Assembly (NCBI GenBank): GCA_903822185.1
Contig: CAIJOA010000011.1
Coordinates: forward strand, 310,001-374,000
From: an uncultured Rhodospirillales bacterium
GTDB taxonomy: Bacteria; Pseudomonadota; Alphaproteobacteria; ATCC43930; CGMCC-115725
Length of the DNA stretch: 64,000 nt
Direction of reading: 5' to 3'
Shown here piece by piece: positions 1 to 7,719 of the stretch. Below the pieces are notes generated by a model, which searched no databases, had not been told where the DNA came from, and saw only the letters and a list, made by a program, of their open reading frames with translations. The translations under genes were made by a program, and so were the position numbers. Numbering within the stretch: position 1 is the first letter of the stretch; each line of letters opens with the position of its first letter.

Positions 1-408
1 ACTGGACGAGGTCGTGTTCGTCTCGCTGACCACGGTCTTCGATTTGGACGACGAGGCCCCGCCTCCACCGCCATGAGCGCCACCACCGGCCGGCGGGGCG
101 CTACGGGCAGCACCGCCACTCTTACCCGACAGGGCATTTTGCAGATTGGCGAAAGCTTGCTGCGAGGCGGCGGCATCGCCGGTCTCGAGCGCATGGCCCA
201 GAAGATCGACCTGCTTTTGCAGCGTGGAGCTTGTGGTGAAGGGTTTGAGCTGCTGGAAGTTCAGAAAAGCTTGCTGCGCGTCAGCGACATCGCCCGATTG
301 AATGGCTTGGCCCAGCTTGTCGAAAAGGGCCTTCGCCTGCAGCGCCTTGCTTTGAGACGCTGCGGCATTGCCGCTGGAACCTGAATCGAGAACGCCGGCG
401 AGAGACAC
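1..408 (-). CDS. Hypothetical repeat protein, 3' end cut by window edge
   Basis: The reverse strand is open from a GTG at 408 to the left edge, 136 codons without a stop. An AGAGG Shine-Dalgarno lies six bases before the GTG, which decides this start. The protein begins MSLAGVLDSGSSG and carries two related segments. One, at about residues 29-57, contains GDVADAQQAFLNFQQL; the other, at about 69-95, contains GDAAASQQAFANLQNAL. A Gly/Ser/Ala-rich linker with a GGGAHGGGGG run follows. No signal peptide is visible. The alternating Gly-Asp and Gln-Gln-Ala-Phe pattern resembles uncharacterised helical-repeat proteins of alphaproteobacteria. The function is unknown and the C-terminus lies outside the window. 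Confidence 0.7.
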   Translation of the reverse strand, partial: MSLAGVLDSGSSGNAAASQSKALQAKALFDKLGQAIQSGDVADAQQAFLNFQQLKPFTTSSTLQKQVDLLGHALETGDAAASQQAFANLQNALSGKSGGAARSAPPAGGGAHGGGGGASSSKSKTVVSETNTTSSS

Positions 409-643
409 GGGTAACCTCTGATTAACTATCCGAGCGCGATTGCGCGCCGAATACCCCCTTGGATGATTTCATTATCGGCCGACGAAAGTTAAGCCGGCGC
501 TAAGGCCCGCCACAAATTGGACATTTTCCCGCGCCTCGGACTGCGTCAAAGCGGCCCGGCAATGCCTCTATTCTTCGTCAGGAAGGCCGCAATCGCCCCG
601 TAGGGTGCTTCTCAACGGATCGAATCACCCAGGAGAAGACACC

Positions 644-808
644 ATGACCATCCTTAAAATGACGATCGTTTCGATGGCGATGCTGGCCCTGGCGGGTTGC
701 GTCGTTGCCCCTTACGGCGAACGCGGCGGCCGCGGTTACGATCGTGGCTACGAACACCATGACGATGGCGGCCATCATGACGACGGCGGCGATCGTCACT
801 GGCACTAA
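644..808 (+). CDS. Small His/Asp-rich lipoprotein
   Basis: This 54-residue protein starts at the ATG at 644, eight bases after an AGGAGA Shine-Dalgarno. An earlier in-frame codon at 605 lacks one. The first 19 residues form a type II signal peptide ending in the lipobox LAGC, so the mature protein should be a lipid-anchored 36-residue tail. That tail is rich in Gly, Tyr, His and Asp (for example YEHHDDGGHHDDGGDRHWH), a composition that could bind divalent metals. This is inference from composition; no family was recognised. A strong hairpin terminator follows directly. Confidence 0.7.
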   Translation: MTILKMTIVSMAMLALAGCVVAPYGERGGRGYDRGYEHHDDGGHHDDGGDRHWH

Positions 809-828
809 GCTTTAAGTTCTTGAGATGC

Positions 829-860
829 AAACGGCGGGAGCAATCCCGCCGTTTTCGTTT
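829..860. terminator. Rho-independent terminator, possibly bidirectional
   Basis: Perfect 11-bp arms at 829-839 (AAACGGCGGGA) and 844-854 enclose a GCAA tetraloop, and a T-rich tail runs to about 860. It lies between the convergent lipoprotein gene and cytochrome b561 gene, and the A-run on its left side would let it serve both. Confidence 0.85.
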
Positions 861-1412
861 TCAGCCGCCGGGCAGCATTCGCGTTAAGACGCGGTCGCGC
901 ATCCAGAAATGATGATAGAGCGCGGCCAGAACATGCAGACCGATCAGCACCAGAATCGTATAGGCGGCCTTGGTGTGGAGTTCGCCGAATTCATGCACCG
1001 CCCATGATTGCGGTCCCGGAAAACGCGGTAGTTCGAAAGCATTGAAGAAATTGATGCTGAGATTATGCGCCGACGCATTCACCCAGCCCATAAACGGCAA
1101 AATGATCAGCAGCAGATAGAGCAGATCCTGCGTCGCACGCGCGAGGATATTCTGCCAGCGCGGCACGCCATCATTCAACAACGGTACCCGATGGCCGACG
1201 CGCCAGACCAGCCGGAACAGGATCAGCACGAGAATGATCGTGCCGAAGGTGAAATGAATGTTGATCGATGCCGTGGGCGCAGTGTTGCGGCCGATATGCG
1301 GCATGATCCAGGCCGAGCAGAATTGTACGATCAGCAATAGGAAGATCAGCCAATGCAGCCATTTGGCGACAGCGCCATAGCCCGGCTGCGTGGCGTTTCG
1401 TTCCTCGATCAT
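861..1412 (-). CDS. Cytochrome b561 family protein
   Basis: This 183-residue four-helix membrane protein has the layout of bacterial CybB. Likely haem b ligands are His20 (KWLHW) in helix 1, His53 (NIHFTFG) in helix 2, and His146 and His160 in the last helix pair (ELHTKAAY, LHVLAALYHH). The family carries electrons between quinol and periplasmic acceptors in the inner membrane. It lies upstream of a convergent terminator and about 110 bases downstream of a cytochrome c gene on the same strand, so the two may share an electron-transfer role. That link is inferred from position only. Confidence 0.88.
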   Translation of the reverse strand: MIEERNATQPGYGAVAKWLHWLIFLLLIVQFCSAWIMPHIGRNTAPTASINIHFTFGTIILVLILFRLVWRVGHRVPLLNDGVPRWQNILARATQDLLYLLLIILPFMGWVNASAHNLSINFFNAFELPRFPGPQSWAVHEFGELHTKAAYTILVLIGLHVLAALYHHFWMRDRVLTRMLPGG

Positions 1413-1526
1413 CGTCGCGTCCCCGATTTGATATCGTCGCTCATAACAAATCAGCCGCGAGCGGAAGGATCAAGCATCGGCACACAAAGCGCTGCCGTTT
1501 TCACCGAGGCAGGGTGAGTCTTTGGG

Positions 1527-1901
1527 TTATTTCAACGTCGCCAGATAGTCGATCAGTTGGCTTCGTTCTTTTGCATTCTTGAGGCCGGGGAAAGCCATCT
1601 TGGTACCAGCGACAACACCCTGCGGACTGGTCAGGTAGTTGTTAAGCATCGGCTTGGTCCAGACGAGATTGGCCTTGGCCATCGCGTCGGAATAGGGAAA
1701 GCCGTCGATACTTCCCGACTTGCGTCCGACGATTCCGAACAACGAAGGACCGGTCTTTTGCAAACCGGCCTCGGGCGCGTGACAGACGAGACAGTTATCG
1801 CCGAACACGTCGGCGCCATCGGCATGAGCTGACGTTGCCATCGCTGGGAGCAGAAACGCCGCGACCCAGAGGGCCGCGGCGCGATTGATTTTCATCACCA
1901 T
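1527..1901 (-). CDS. Class I cytochrome c
   Basis: This 124-residue exported cytochrome has an N-terminal signal peptide ending near AHA at residues 25-27 and the haem c attachment motif CLVCH at 37-41. Met102 in GTKMAFPG is the probable sixth iron ligand. The length and the GPSLFGIVGRKSG segment match small soluble mitochondrial-type cytochromes c of alphaproteobacteria. It should be a periplasmic electron carrier. The start may be the ATG at 1901 or the ATG at 1895; neither has a clear Shine-Dalgarno. It begins 10 bases after the stop of the periplasmic protein gene at 1912-2394, so the two are probably cotranscribed. Confidence 0.9.
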   Translation of the reverse strand: MVMKINRAAALWVAAFLLPAMATSAHADGADVFGDNCLVCHAPEAGLQKTGPSLFGIVGRKSGSIDGFPYSDAMAKANLVWTKPMLNNYLTSPQGVVAGTKMAFPGLKNAKERSQLIDYLATLK

Positions 1902-1911
1902 CGAAGATCGC

Positions 1912-2394
1912 TTACGTGGCGTCCGCGAGAACGGTCAGTTGCGAGGGCTTCGACTTGAAGGGCTCGAAGGTCGCCTTGTGGCCCTTGTTGTCGGTCGCGG
2001 TGACTTTGTAACCGAACGTGCCCGTCGGATAGTTTTCGGGAATGGCCCAGCCATAGGTCCAGAAATTCTGCACCGGGTCCTGCGGCGGGTGCATGCCGTA
2101 ATGCGCCTTGAACTTCTGGCCGTCGGGCAGCTCGACTTCGAGGGTCTTCAGATTGGTCTTATCCATCGGCTTGCCGGTCTTGGTGTCGATCACCTGGATG
2201 CGGAAGATGACCAGTTCTTTATGCTTGAACTGATTGTTCAGGACGCAACCCGGCGCCGTCATGCCCTGCTGCACGCCGCGCACGAGATCGGATTGAATGA
2301 CCATCGGGGTCGCAGCGTTCGCGCCGCTCGACATTGGCAGGCCGAGCGCGGCCATCGACATCGCGCCGACCAGAAGTGTTTGCACCGTCTTCAT
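1912..2394 (-). CDS. Periplasmic protein of unknown function, paired with cytochrome c
   Basis: The start is the ATG at 2394, preceded by GAGGGGA; an upstream in-frame codon at 2466 overlaps the kinase gene and is less likely. The 160-residue product has a clear signal peptide (MKTVQTLLVGAMSMAALGLP, cleavage after GANA). The mature part is beta-rich in appearance, with GYKVTATDNKGHKATFEPF near the C-terminus, as in Ig-like or fibronectin-like domains. A single cysteine lies in TAPGCVLNNQF. The family was not recognised. Tight linkage to the cytochrome c gene suggests it could be a redox partner or a subunit of a periplasmic dehydrogenase, but no cofactor motif is visible. Confidence 0.72.
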   Translation of the reverse strand: MKTVQTLLVGAMSMAALGLPMSSGANAATPMVIQSDLVRGVQQGMTAPGCVLNNQFKHKELVIFRIQVIDTKTGKPMDKTNLKTLEVELPDGQKFKAHYGMHPPQDPVQNFWTYGWAIPENYPTGTFGYKVTATDNKGHKATFEPFKSKPSQLTVLADAT

Positions 2395-2462
2395 GGGAAA
2401 TCCCCTCAAAATTCTATCGACGCGGGATTCTTGCTTCCCGCTCGCCATTTGGCAAGACCCGG

Positions 2463-4076
2463 TCACATATTTGAAGACGCGCGCGGCACCGTCACCCGGA
2501 AGATCGTACCGCCTTCGGGATTAGGCTCGGCGGTGATCGTCCCACCATGCGATTCGACGATGGTGCGCGAGATCGATAGACCGATTCCCATGCCCTGCGG
2601 CTTGGTGGTGACGAAACGCTGAAACAGCCTCGCCTGCGTCTCGGGACTCATGCCGCAGCCGGTATCCGTCACGGTGATGGCACAGAGATTCTTCTCGTCC
2701 GGCTTCGTCGCAACCGTCAATTCGCGCCGGTCACGACCGTGCATCGCCTCGATCGCATTGCGCAAGAGATTAAGCAGCACCTGCTGGATTTGAACCTTAT
2801 CGACGTGAACCATGCCGATCCCCGGATCGAGATTCATTTTCATGACGACGGGATCGTCCTTCGTCACCAGCAACGCTAGCGCGCAAGACTCTTCGATCAT
2901 CTTGCGCAAATCTTCGGGTCGATGTTCGGTTTCGCCACGGGAGATAAATTCGCGCAGCTGGCGGATGACCTGGCCGGCGCGATGGGTCTGGATAATTGCT
3001 TTTTCCATAACCTCGCTGAGCATCGGCGCCTTCGGATCGATGTTCTTTTCGAGAATGCGCTTCGACGCCTGAAGGTAATTACCGATCGCGGCCAAAGGCT
3101 GGTTGAGTTCGTGCGCAAGAGCCGACGCCATCTCGCCCATAGTGCTGAGGCGAGAGACATGCAGCAATTCGGACTGCACCTCGTGCAGCAGCCGCTCGCG
3201 CGCCTGACGTTCGCTAAGGTCGCGGGCGAAAGCGATAAAATGATTCGTACCGTCGAGCAAAGCTTCGCCGACCGACAGTTCTATCGGGAAGGTGCTTCCG
3301 TCCTTGCGCTGGCCTTCAAGGATTCGCCCTTCTGCCAGAAGACGCCGCTCGCCACCCGCGCGATAACGCGCAAGATAGGTCTCATAGGTATGCCGGTAGG
3401 GTCCGGCCATCAGCATACTGACGATGCGGCCTTTCACCTCCGGCACGCTATAGCCAAAAAGACGCTGACCGGTCGCGCTAATGGACTCGATCGCGCCTGT
3501 ACCGTCGATCACCACCATCGCATCGGGGACCGTCGCGAGGATCGCCTCGAGATGAGCCTCACGGTTTTTGAGACTCTCCTGGCTTTTCGCCAACGCGTCG
3601 TTGCTCGTGCGCAATTCGTTGATGATCGCCTGCTGCTCGCGCGCGATGGTGAGCCGTTCCGCCTCGGCGCTTTTAAGCCGCACCGTCTCTGTCACATCAT
3701 CGACGCGATGGAGAATCCAGGCGACCTGGCCCGCTTCGTCGAGAACTGGCGTATTCATCGGGCTCCAATAGCGTTCCTCGAAACGGCCATCGGCGGTCTT
3801 GATGTCATATTTCTGGATCGGCATCGGATCGGGCCGCCGCGTCCGCAGCACGCGCTGCAGCGAACTACGAAGGTTATCGACACCGTCCGCGGCGAGGTCG
3901 TCGGGATTATCGGGAAAGACCTCGAAAAGCGACCGGCCGATGATCGCGTCGCGTTCGGTAAGGGTGGCGCGCAAATAGCTATTGCTCGCGCCCACGATGA
4001 CCAAATCCGGTGTCAGCACCAGATAAAGCCCCGGAAGAGCTTCGAAAAGCGCGCGGAAATCCGGCGCATCCGTCAT
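2463..4076 (-). CDS. PAS-domain sensor histidine kinase, FixL-like
   Basis: This 537-residue protein has no transmembrane segment. Two PAS domains (about residues 5-130 and 170-290) precede a HisKA domain with the H-box ALAHELNQPLAAIGNY. A HATPase_c domain follows, with N-box LLNLLRNAIEAM, G1 DTGCGMSP and G2 GMGIGLSIS. The second PAS domain and the linker ELLHVSRLSTMGEMASALAH closely resemble rhizobial FixL. Compared with remembered Bradyrhizobium FixL, the residue at the haem-ligand histidine position appears to be Tyr, with a His two residues earlier (GPYRHTYETY). Oxygen sensing is therefore not assured. No response regulator is adjacent. It lies downstream of the photolyase gene on the same strand. 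Confidence 0.9.
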   Translation of the reverse strand: MTDAPDFRALFEALPGLYLVLTPDLVIVGASNSYLRATLTERDAIIGRSLFEVFPDNPDDLAADGVDNLRSSLQRVLRTRRPDPMPIQKYDIKTADGRFEERYWSPMNTPVLDEAGQVAWILHRVDDVTETVRLKSAEAERLTIAREQQAIINELRTSNDALAKSQESLKNREAHLEAILATVPDAMVVIDGTGAIESISATGQRLFGYSVPEVKGRIVSMLMAGPYRHTYETYLARYRAGGERRLLAEGRILEGQRKDGSTFPIELSVGEALLDGTNHFIAFARDLSERQARERLLHEVQSELLHVSRLSTMGEMASALAHELNQPLAAIGNYLQASKRILEKNIDPKAPMLSEVMEKAIIQTHRAGQVIRQLREFISRGETEHRPEDLRKMIEESCALALLVTKDDPVVMKMNLDPGIGMVHVDKVQIQQVLLNLLRNAIEAMHGRDRRELTVATKPDEKNLCAITVTDTGCGMSPETQARLFQRFVTTKPQGMGIGLSISRTIVESHGGTITAEPNPEGGTIFRVTVPRASSNM

Positions 4077-4143
4077 CTAAAACCCCACTCACGGGCAACC
4101 ACAGATGCATTTTACCCCGTTCGCGTGCAAAAAGTGAGCAGTT

Positions 4144-5502
4144 TTACGCGAGGGCGGCCATCTTCATCACATAGACGTCGATGTCGGTCTTTCGCTTGAG
4201 GCCGCTGGCCATCATCGAACGCACGGCGCCGAAGATCGGCCGTTGCGGCCAGGGCCGGTCGTGCAGCCCGAAGACCCAGCCGACCCCGGCGTAGGAATTC
4301 ATGTCGCGCCCATCGATGAAGTAGCTGTTGTTGAGTCGCAGCAGGGCCGCATAGCCCTCCTCCGGCGTACGCGACCATTCGAGGACTTTCTTGCCCCAAT
4401 ACATCCGCATGTAATTGTGCATGAAGCCGGTCACGCGCATCTCGGTCTGCGCCGCATTCCAATAAGGATCATGCGTCTTGCCGGCGGCGAGTTCGTTGTA
4501 ATCATAGATCGACGGGCGCGGATCGATTTGATGTTCGGCCAGCGTGCGATGCGCCCAACCGGGCAGGCATGAATACTGATCGTAGTCCGGCACCATATTG
4601 ACGAAGTTCGCCGATAGTTCGCGCCGCACGATCAGTTCTTCGAGATAAGACGCGCGGTTGTCGCTCGCCGCATTCGATTCCTTCACCACCAGAGCGATCT
4701 CGACCGGCGATATCTGCCCGAAATGAAGATAAGGCGACATCATCGAGACTTCGGCAACACCCGGCAGCGAACGGGCCTGGACATAATGCGGAAGTTGTTT
4801 GGCGACAAAACGATTCAAATGTTTACGCGCTTCGCCGGAACCGCCTTTAATTTCGGGGCTCGGCCCGATCGTATGGTCGATCTTCAAGCGCGACAGCAAC
4901 GCCGGAATATCGGATAGATCGATATCGCTTTTGATGTCGAGTGCATCGGCCCGATGACGCAGCCTTTCGCCGTGAAACGGCGTCAGGAAATCCTCCCGCA
5001 GACGAAGCAGCTTGGGCCGCAAGGTACGGGCGCCGATCTCGCTCTTGGTCGAGACCAGCGATACCGGCACGACGACGTCGCCTTCGACTTGGAGGACACG
5101 TCGCCCCGCCTCGGCAGCAACCCTCGCGCGCCATTGCTTCTGTGGCCGAAGATAGCCCCGATCACAGACGATCAGCGCAGCACGCGACGCCAGCTTCAGC
5201 ACCACCGCGTCGGGACTACCCCGACGAATGACGAAACCCAGCCCCCTTTTTCGCAGAGCCTTTTCGGTTTCGGCCAAGCCTTCGAGCATGAAGGCATAAT
5301 GCCGGGCATTCGCCTCGGGATACCCGTCGGTCAGACCGAAACAGACGAGCACCGGCAGCTTGAGCCGGTTGGCCGCGGTGACAGCAATCTCCAGTGCCGG
5401 ATTGAAATCCGCGCGCTGCGACTGCTGCATCCAATAGAGGACATAGTCGCCAGCCGCCTCAGGCGCATCGTTCAGTTCGGCGAGACGCTGAGGCTCTGTC
5501 AC
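4144..5502 (-). CDS. phr: Class II CPD photolyase (deoxyribodipyrimidine photo-lyase)
   Basis: This 452-residue flavoprotein uses light and FADH- to split cyclobutane pyrimidine dimers. It has the class II hallmarks: an N-terminal DYVLYWMQQSQR, and the FAD-binding C-terminal run WNAAQTEMRVTGFMHNYMR, MYWGKKVLEW, DGRDMNSYAGVGW and GLHDRPWPQRPIFG. The length is normal for the class. The start is a GTG at 5502 with AGAGG just upstream, nine bases after the stop of the flavoprotein gene at 5512. It appears cotranscribed with the upstream flavoprotein and SBP genes. Confidence 0.93.
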   Translation of the reverse strand: MTEPQRLAELNDAPEAAGDYVLYWMQQSQRADFNPALEIAVTAANRLKLPVLVCFGLTDGYPEANARHYAFMLEGLAETEKALRKRGLGFVIRRGSPDAVVLKLASRAALIVCDRGYLRPQKQWRARVAAEAGRRVLQVEGDVVVPVSLVSTKSEIGARTLRPKLLRLREDFLTPFHGERLRHRADALDIKSDIDLSDIPALLSRLKIDHTIGPSPEIKGGSGEARKHLNRFVAKQLPHYVQARSLPGVAEVSMMSPYLHFGQISPVEIALVVKESNAASDNRASYLEELIVRRELSANFVNMVPDYDQYSCLPGWAHRTLAEHQIDPRPSIYDYNELAAGKTHDPYWNAAQTEMRVTGFMHNYMRMYWGKKVLEWSRTPEEGYAALLRLNNSYFIDGRDMNSYAGVGWVFGLHDRPWPQRPIFGAVRSMMASGLKRKTDIDVYVMKMAALA

Positions 5503-5511
5503 CGGCCCTCT

Positions 5512-5955
5512 TTAGTCGCGCTGCATGATGACGTCGCCGCCAAGATCCTCGACGCGGTCGATACGGACGAGGATCGCCGCGCCTTTGCGCTGCGGATCGC
5601 GGTCCTGTTCGGCTTTGGGCGACAACGCCCAGGCGCGTTCACGCGCGGCCTCGTCCGTCGTGACACGGGCGACTCCACGGAAACGGATGGCGGCATTGCG
5701 GTAGGGCACTTCCTTTATACGGGCCGGATTGCGGTAATAGATCACCACTTTTGGATTTTCGGCGAGGGCTTCATAAGAAGTGCGATAACTGCGCTCCCAA
5801 AAGCACAGCGTATCTTCATCGAACACGGCGACCGTGCCCTTGGGGCTGATTTGCGGATCGCCCGCTTTGCTCGATGTGCCGACGAGCGGGATCGCGCCGT
5901 CGCCAATGGCCTGCGCCAGGAATTTCGCCATCGTGTCGTCTAGTTTGATCGGCAT
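5512..5955 (-). CDS. Pyridoxamine 5'-phosphate oxidase-family FMN-binding protein
   Basis: This 147-residue protein has the split-barrel flavin fold. Typical segments are GTSSKAGDPQISPKGTVAVF near the N-terminus and NPKVVIYYRNPARIKEVPYR in the middle. Members of the superfamily bind FMN or F420 and act as small oxidoreductases; the exact substrate cannot be read from the sequence. It is too short and lacks the C-terminal part of true PdxH. It lies 17 bases after the stop of the SBP gene at 5973 and nine bases before photolyase, suggesting one transcript. Confidence 0.82.
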   Translation of the reverse strand: MPIKLDDTMAKFLAQAIGDGAIPLVGTSSKAGDPQISPKGTVAVFDEDTLCFWERSYRTSYEALAENPKVVIYYRNPARIKEVPYRNAAIRFRGVARVTTDEAARERAWALSPKAEQDRDPQRKGAAILVRIDRVEDLGGDVIMQRD

Positions 5956-5972
5956 GGGATTCTCGAACCTCT

Positions 5973-6971
5973 TTATTCCGTCGGTTGCCAGTGGCGCGCA
6001 TCGATATCGGCGATCGCGCGTTTCACAAAAGAATAGTCATAGACCTTATCGATCGGCGGCAGATTGCTTTCGGCGATATTGAGGATCGTGCCGCGTACGC
6101 GCAGATCGAACTGCCGTACCGGCTCGCTCGCCTCGCCGCTCGTTAGAACCGTTGGAATAGTCTCATCGAGCGATTCGCTCAAGACGTCGGGTGACGCCTT
6201 CCCCGCATATTTTGCGAGAATACGCAGCGTTCCGTCGCGATGGGCGCGCATATAGCGCACGCCCATCTCCACGCCTTCGAGGAATTTCCGCACCGTCTCG
6301 GGATTCTTCTCGATCATCGCGGCGCTGGTCGCGAGCCCGTTATAGGGCATCTGCAATTCCTTCGGGAAATCCAACAGCACATGCCCATTTTTCAAAGCCC
6401 CACTTTGGCGGGCGATACGTTCTTCGATGTAGGAGAGAAAGATCGCCGGCAGCGACGCATGCTGAATTATCGCGACGCGCTGCGCCCCGCCGAAACCGAT
6501 CGGCGTGTAGGCGACCCAGTTCTGCGGCAGGCCCGCCTTCATCAAAGCCGCCCGCATCGCCAGTTCGTCCAACCCACCCGACGTCTCTACCCCGACAGGC
6601 AGATCTTTGAGATCCTGCAGCGTTTTCAGATCAGGGTTGGTCGCCCATAATTTCCACGGCAGCGAGACCGCCTGGGTCATCACTACCTTGAGCTTCGCCC
6701 CGCGCAAGATCGCGCTGATGGCCGAACCGGACGATGAACTGAATTGGACGCTGCCGGCGATCAGGGCTGGTATCGCCGTGCCGCCGCCGGCCTGCACCAG
6801 CTCGACGTCGAGACCTTGCTGCTTGAAATAGCCCTTCTCGATGCCGATGAAATAGGGCGCATAAAGCGCATCGAAACTGGCATAGGTGACGCGCACCGGA
6901 TCGGCCGCCTGCGCCGCAGTCGCCGGAAGCAGCGCGATCAGCACCGCCGCGATGCGATGGATTATTTTCAT
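5973..6971 (-). CDS. ABC transporter substrate-binding protein, SsuA/NMT1-like (orphan)
   Basis: The start chosen is the ATG at 6971, preceded by GGGAGGACG; an upstream in-frame codon at 7019 lacks such a site. The 332-residue product has a signal peptide ending TAAQAADP. The mature protein follows the SsuA/TauA/NMT1 pattern: VRVTYASFDALYAPYFIGIE, KGYFKQQGLDVELVQAGGG, and an AGSVQFSSSSGS ligand-loop segment. It would capture a small ligand in the periplasm for an ABC importer. No permease or ATPase is adjacent. It lacks the terminal Cys-Arg found in the five SBPs at 35343-40594, so it belongs to another subgroup. Confidence 0.9.
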   Translation of the reverse strand: MKIIHRIAAVLIALLPATAAQAADPVRVTYASFDALYAPYFIGIEKGYFKQQGLDVELVQAGGGTAIPALIAGSVQFSSSSGSAISAILRGAKLKVVMTQAVSLPWKLWATNPDLKTLQDLKDLPVGVETSGGLDELAMRAALMKAGLPQNWVAYTPIGFGGAQRVAIIQHASLPAIFLSYIEERIARQSGALKNGHVLLDFPKELQMPYNGLATSAAMIEKNPETVRKFLEGVEMGVRYMRAHRDGTLRILAKYAGKASPDVLSESLDETIPTVLTSGEASEPVRQFDLRVRGTILNIAESNLPPIDKVYDYSFVKRAIADIDARHWQPTE

Positions 6972-7022
6972 AGGTCGTCCTCCCGCGGCAACCCTAGCGC
7001 GGGGACGACAGACCGCCAAACC

Positions 7023-7580
7023 TTAGTAAGAAATCGTCAGAACGCCGCGGTTGATCGACCAGGATTTGAGCCGGCGCAGGAACGACATGCCGAGCAACGA
7101 GGCGAACGCTTCTTCCTTCATCACCAGCGCCGGGACCTCATACTCGACGACATGGCCGAGTTTCATCTGGCGCAACGTCACTTCGGCGCAGAAGGTGTGG
7201 CCGTTCGCCGTGCTAACAGGAATATTGTAATGCAGCGATGCCAGGTTGATGCCCGCCGTGCGCGCGGCGCTCGGAGTCAACGACACCACGGTCGCACCGG
7301 TATCAATGACGAACGGCACTGAATTGCCGTTGATCTGGGCCGTGACATAGAACTGATTGCCGCGGCCCGCTTGATAGGTATCGGTAAACCCGTCGGCGAG
7401 GCCATTGTCGGTTGGATGAGTCGCTTGGGCTGCGGGCTTTGCGACCGGCTTGGCCGGAACCGGGATGTCTTCCGTATTAGCGGTCTGGAACAGACGCGGT
7501 ACCGCAGCCACGGCCGCAACACAGCCGATGCTCCACAGCACAGCGCGGCGCATCATCTGACCGCCCGAAGGACCGTACAT
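7023..7580 (-). CDS. Retropepsin-like aspartic protease (TIGR02281-type clan AA)
   Basis: The probable start is the ATG at 7580; a GTG three codons earlier at 7589 and two ATGs at 7556 and 7553 are alternatives. The 185-residue product has an N-terminal membrane anchor (AVLWSIGCVAAVAAVP) and a Pro/Ala-rich linker. Its retropepsin domain contains VPFVIDTGATVVSLTPSAA, where Asp-Thr-Gly is the active-site triad. A second conserved region is LLGMSFLRRLKSWSINRGVL. Single-domain enzymes of this type act as homodimers, probably facing the periplasm. It is divergent from cydA across about 140 bases. Confidence 0.85.
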   Translation of the reverse strand: MYGPSGGQMMRRAVLWSIGCVAAVAAVPRLFQTANTEDIPVPAKPVAKPAAQATHPTDNGLADGFTDTYQAGRGNQFYVTAQINGNSVPFVIDTGATVVSLTPSAARTAGINLASLHYNIPVSTANGHTFCAEVTLRQMKLGHVVEYEVPALVMKEEAFASLLGMSFLRRLKSWSINRGVLTISY

Positions 7581-7719
7581 CTCACTCACGCCCCCAAAGT
7601 AAGCGGCGAGGCTTAACGGGACGTGACTGCTTTTCGCGTGACCCGCGCTATTGCGTCGCATTTGATGGAAATGCGCGCGATCGGTCGTAGAGTGTCGCCA
7701 ACCAGACCGGTGATCCGCG

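Noticed and set aside
73-384. Forward open frame of 103 codons at the left edge
   Set aside because: It is antisense to the repeat protein, which has a Shine-Dalgarno, internal repeats and a frame open to the edge. The forward frame has none of these.
2922-4199. Forward open frame of 425 codons
   Set aside because: It lies antisense to the FixL-like kinase, whose domains are unmistakable. Long antisense frames are expected from GC-rich codon use.
7662-7675. FNR/FixK-like box upstream of cydA
   Set aside because: TTGAT is followed four bases later by ATGCG, which matches only two of five positions of the second half-site. This is too weak to call.
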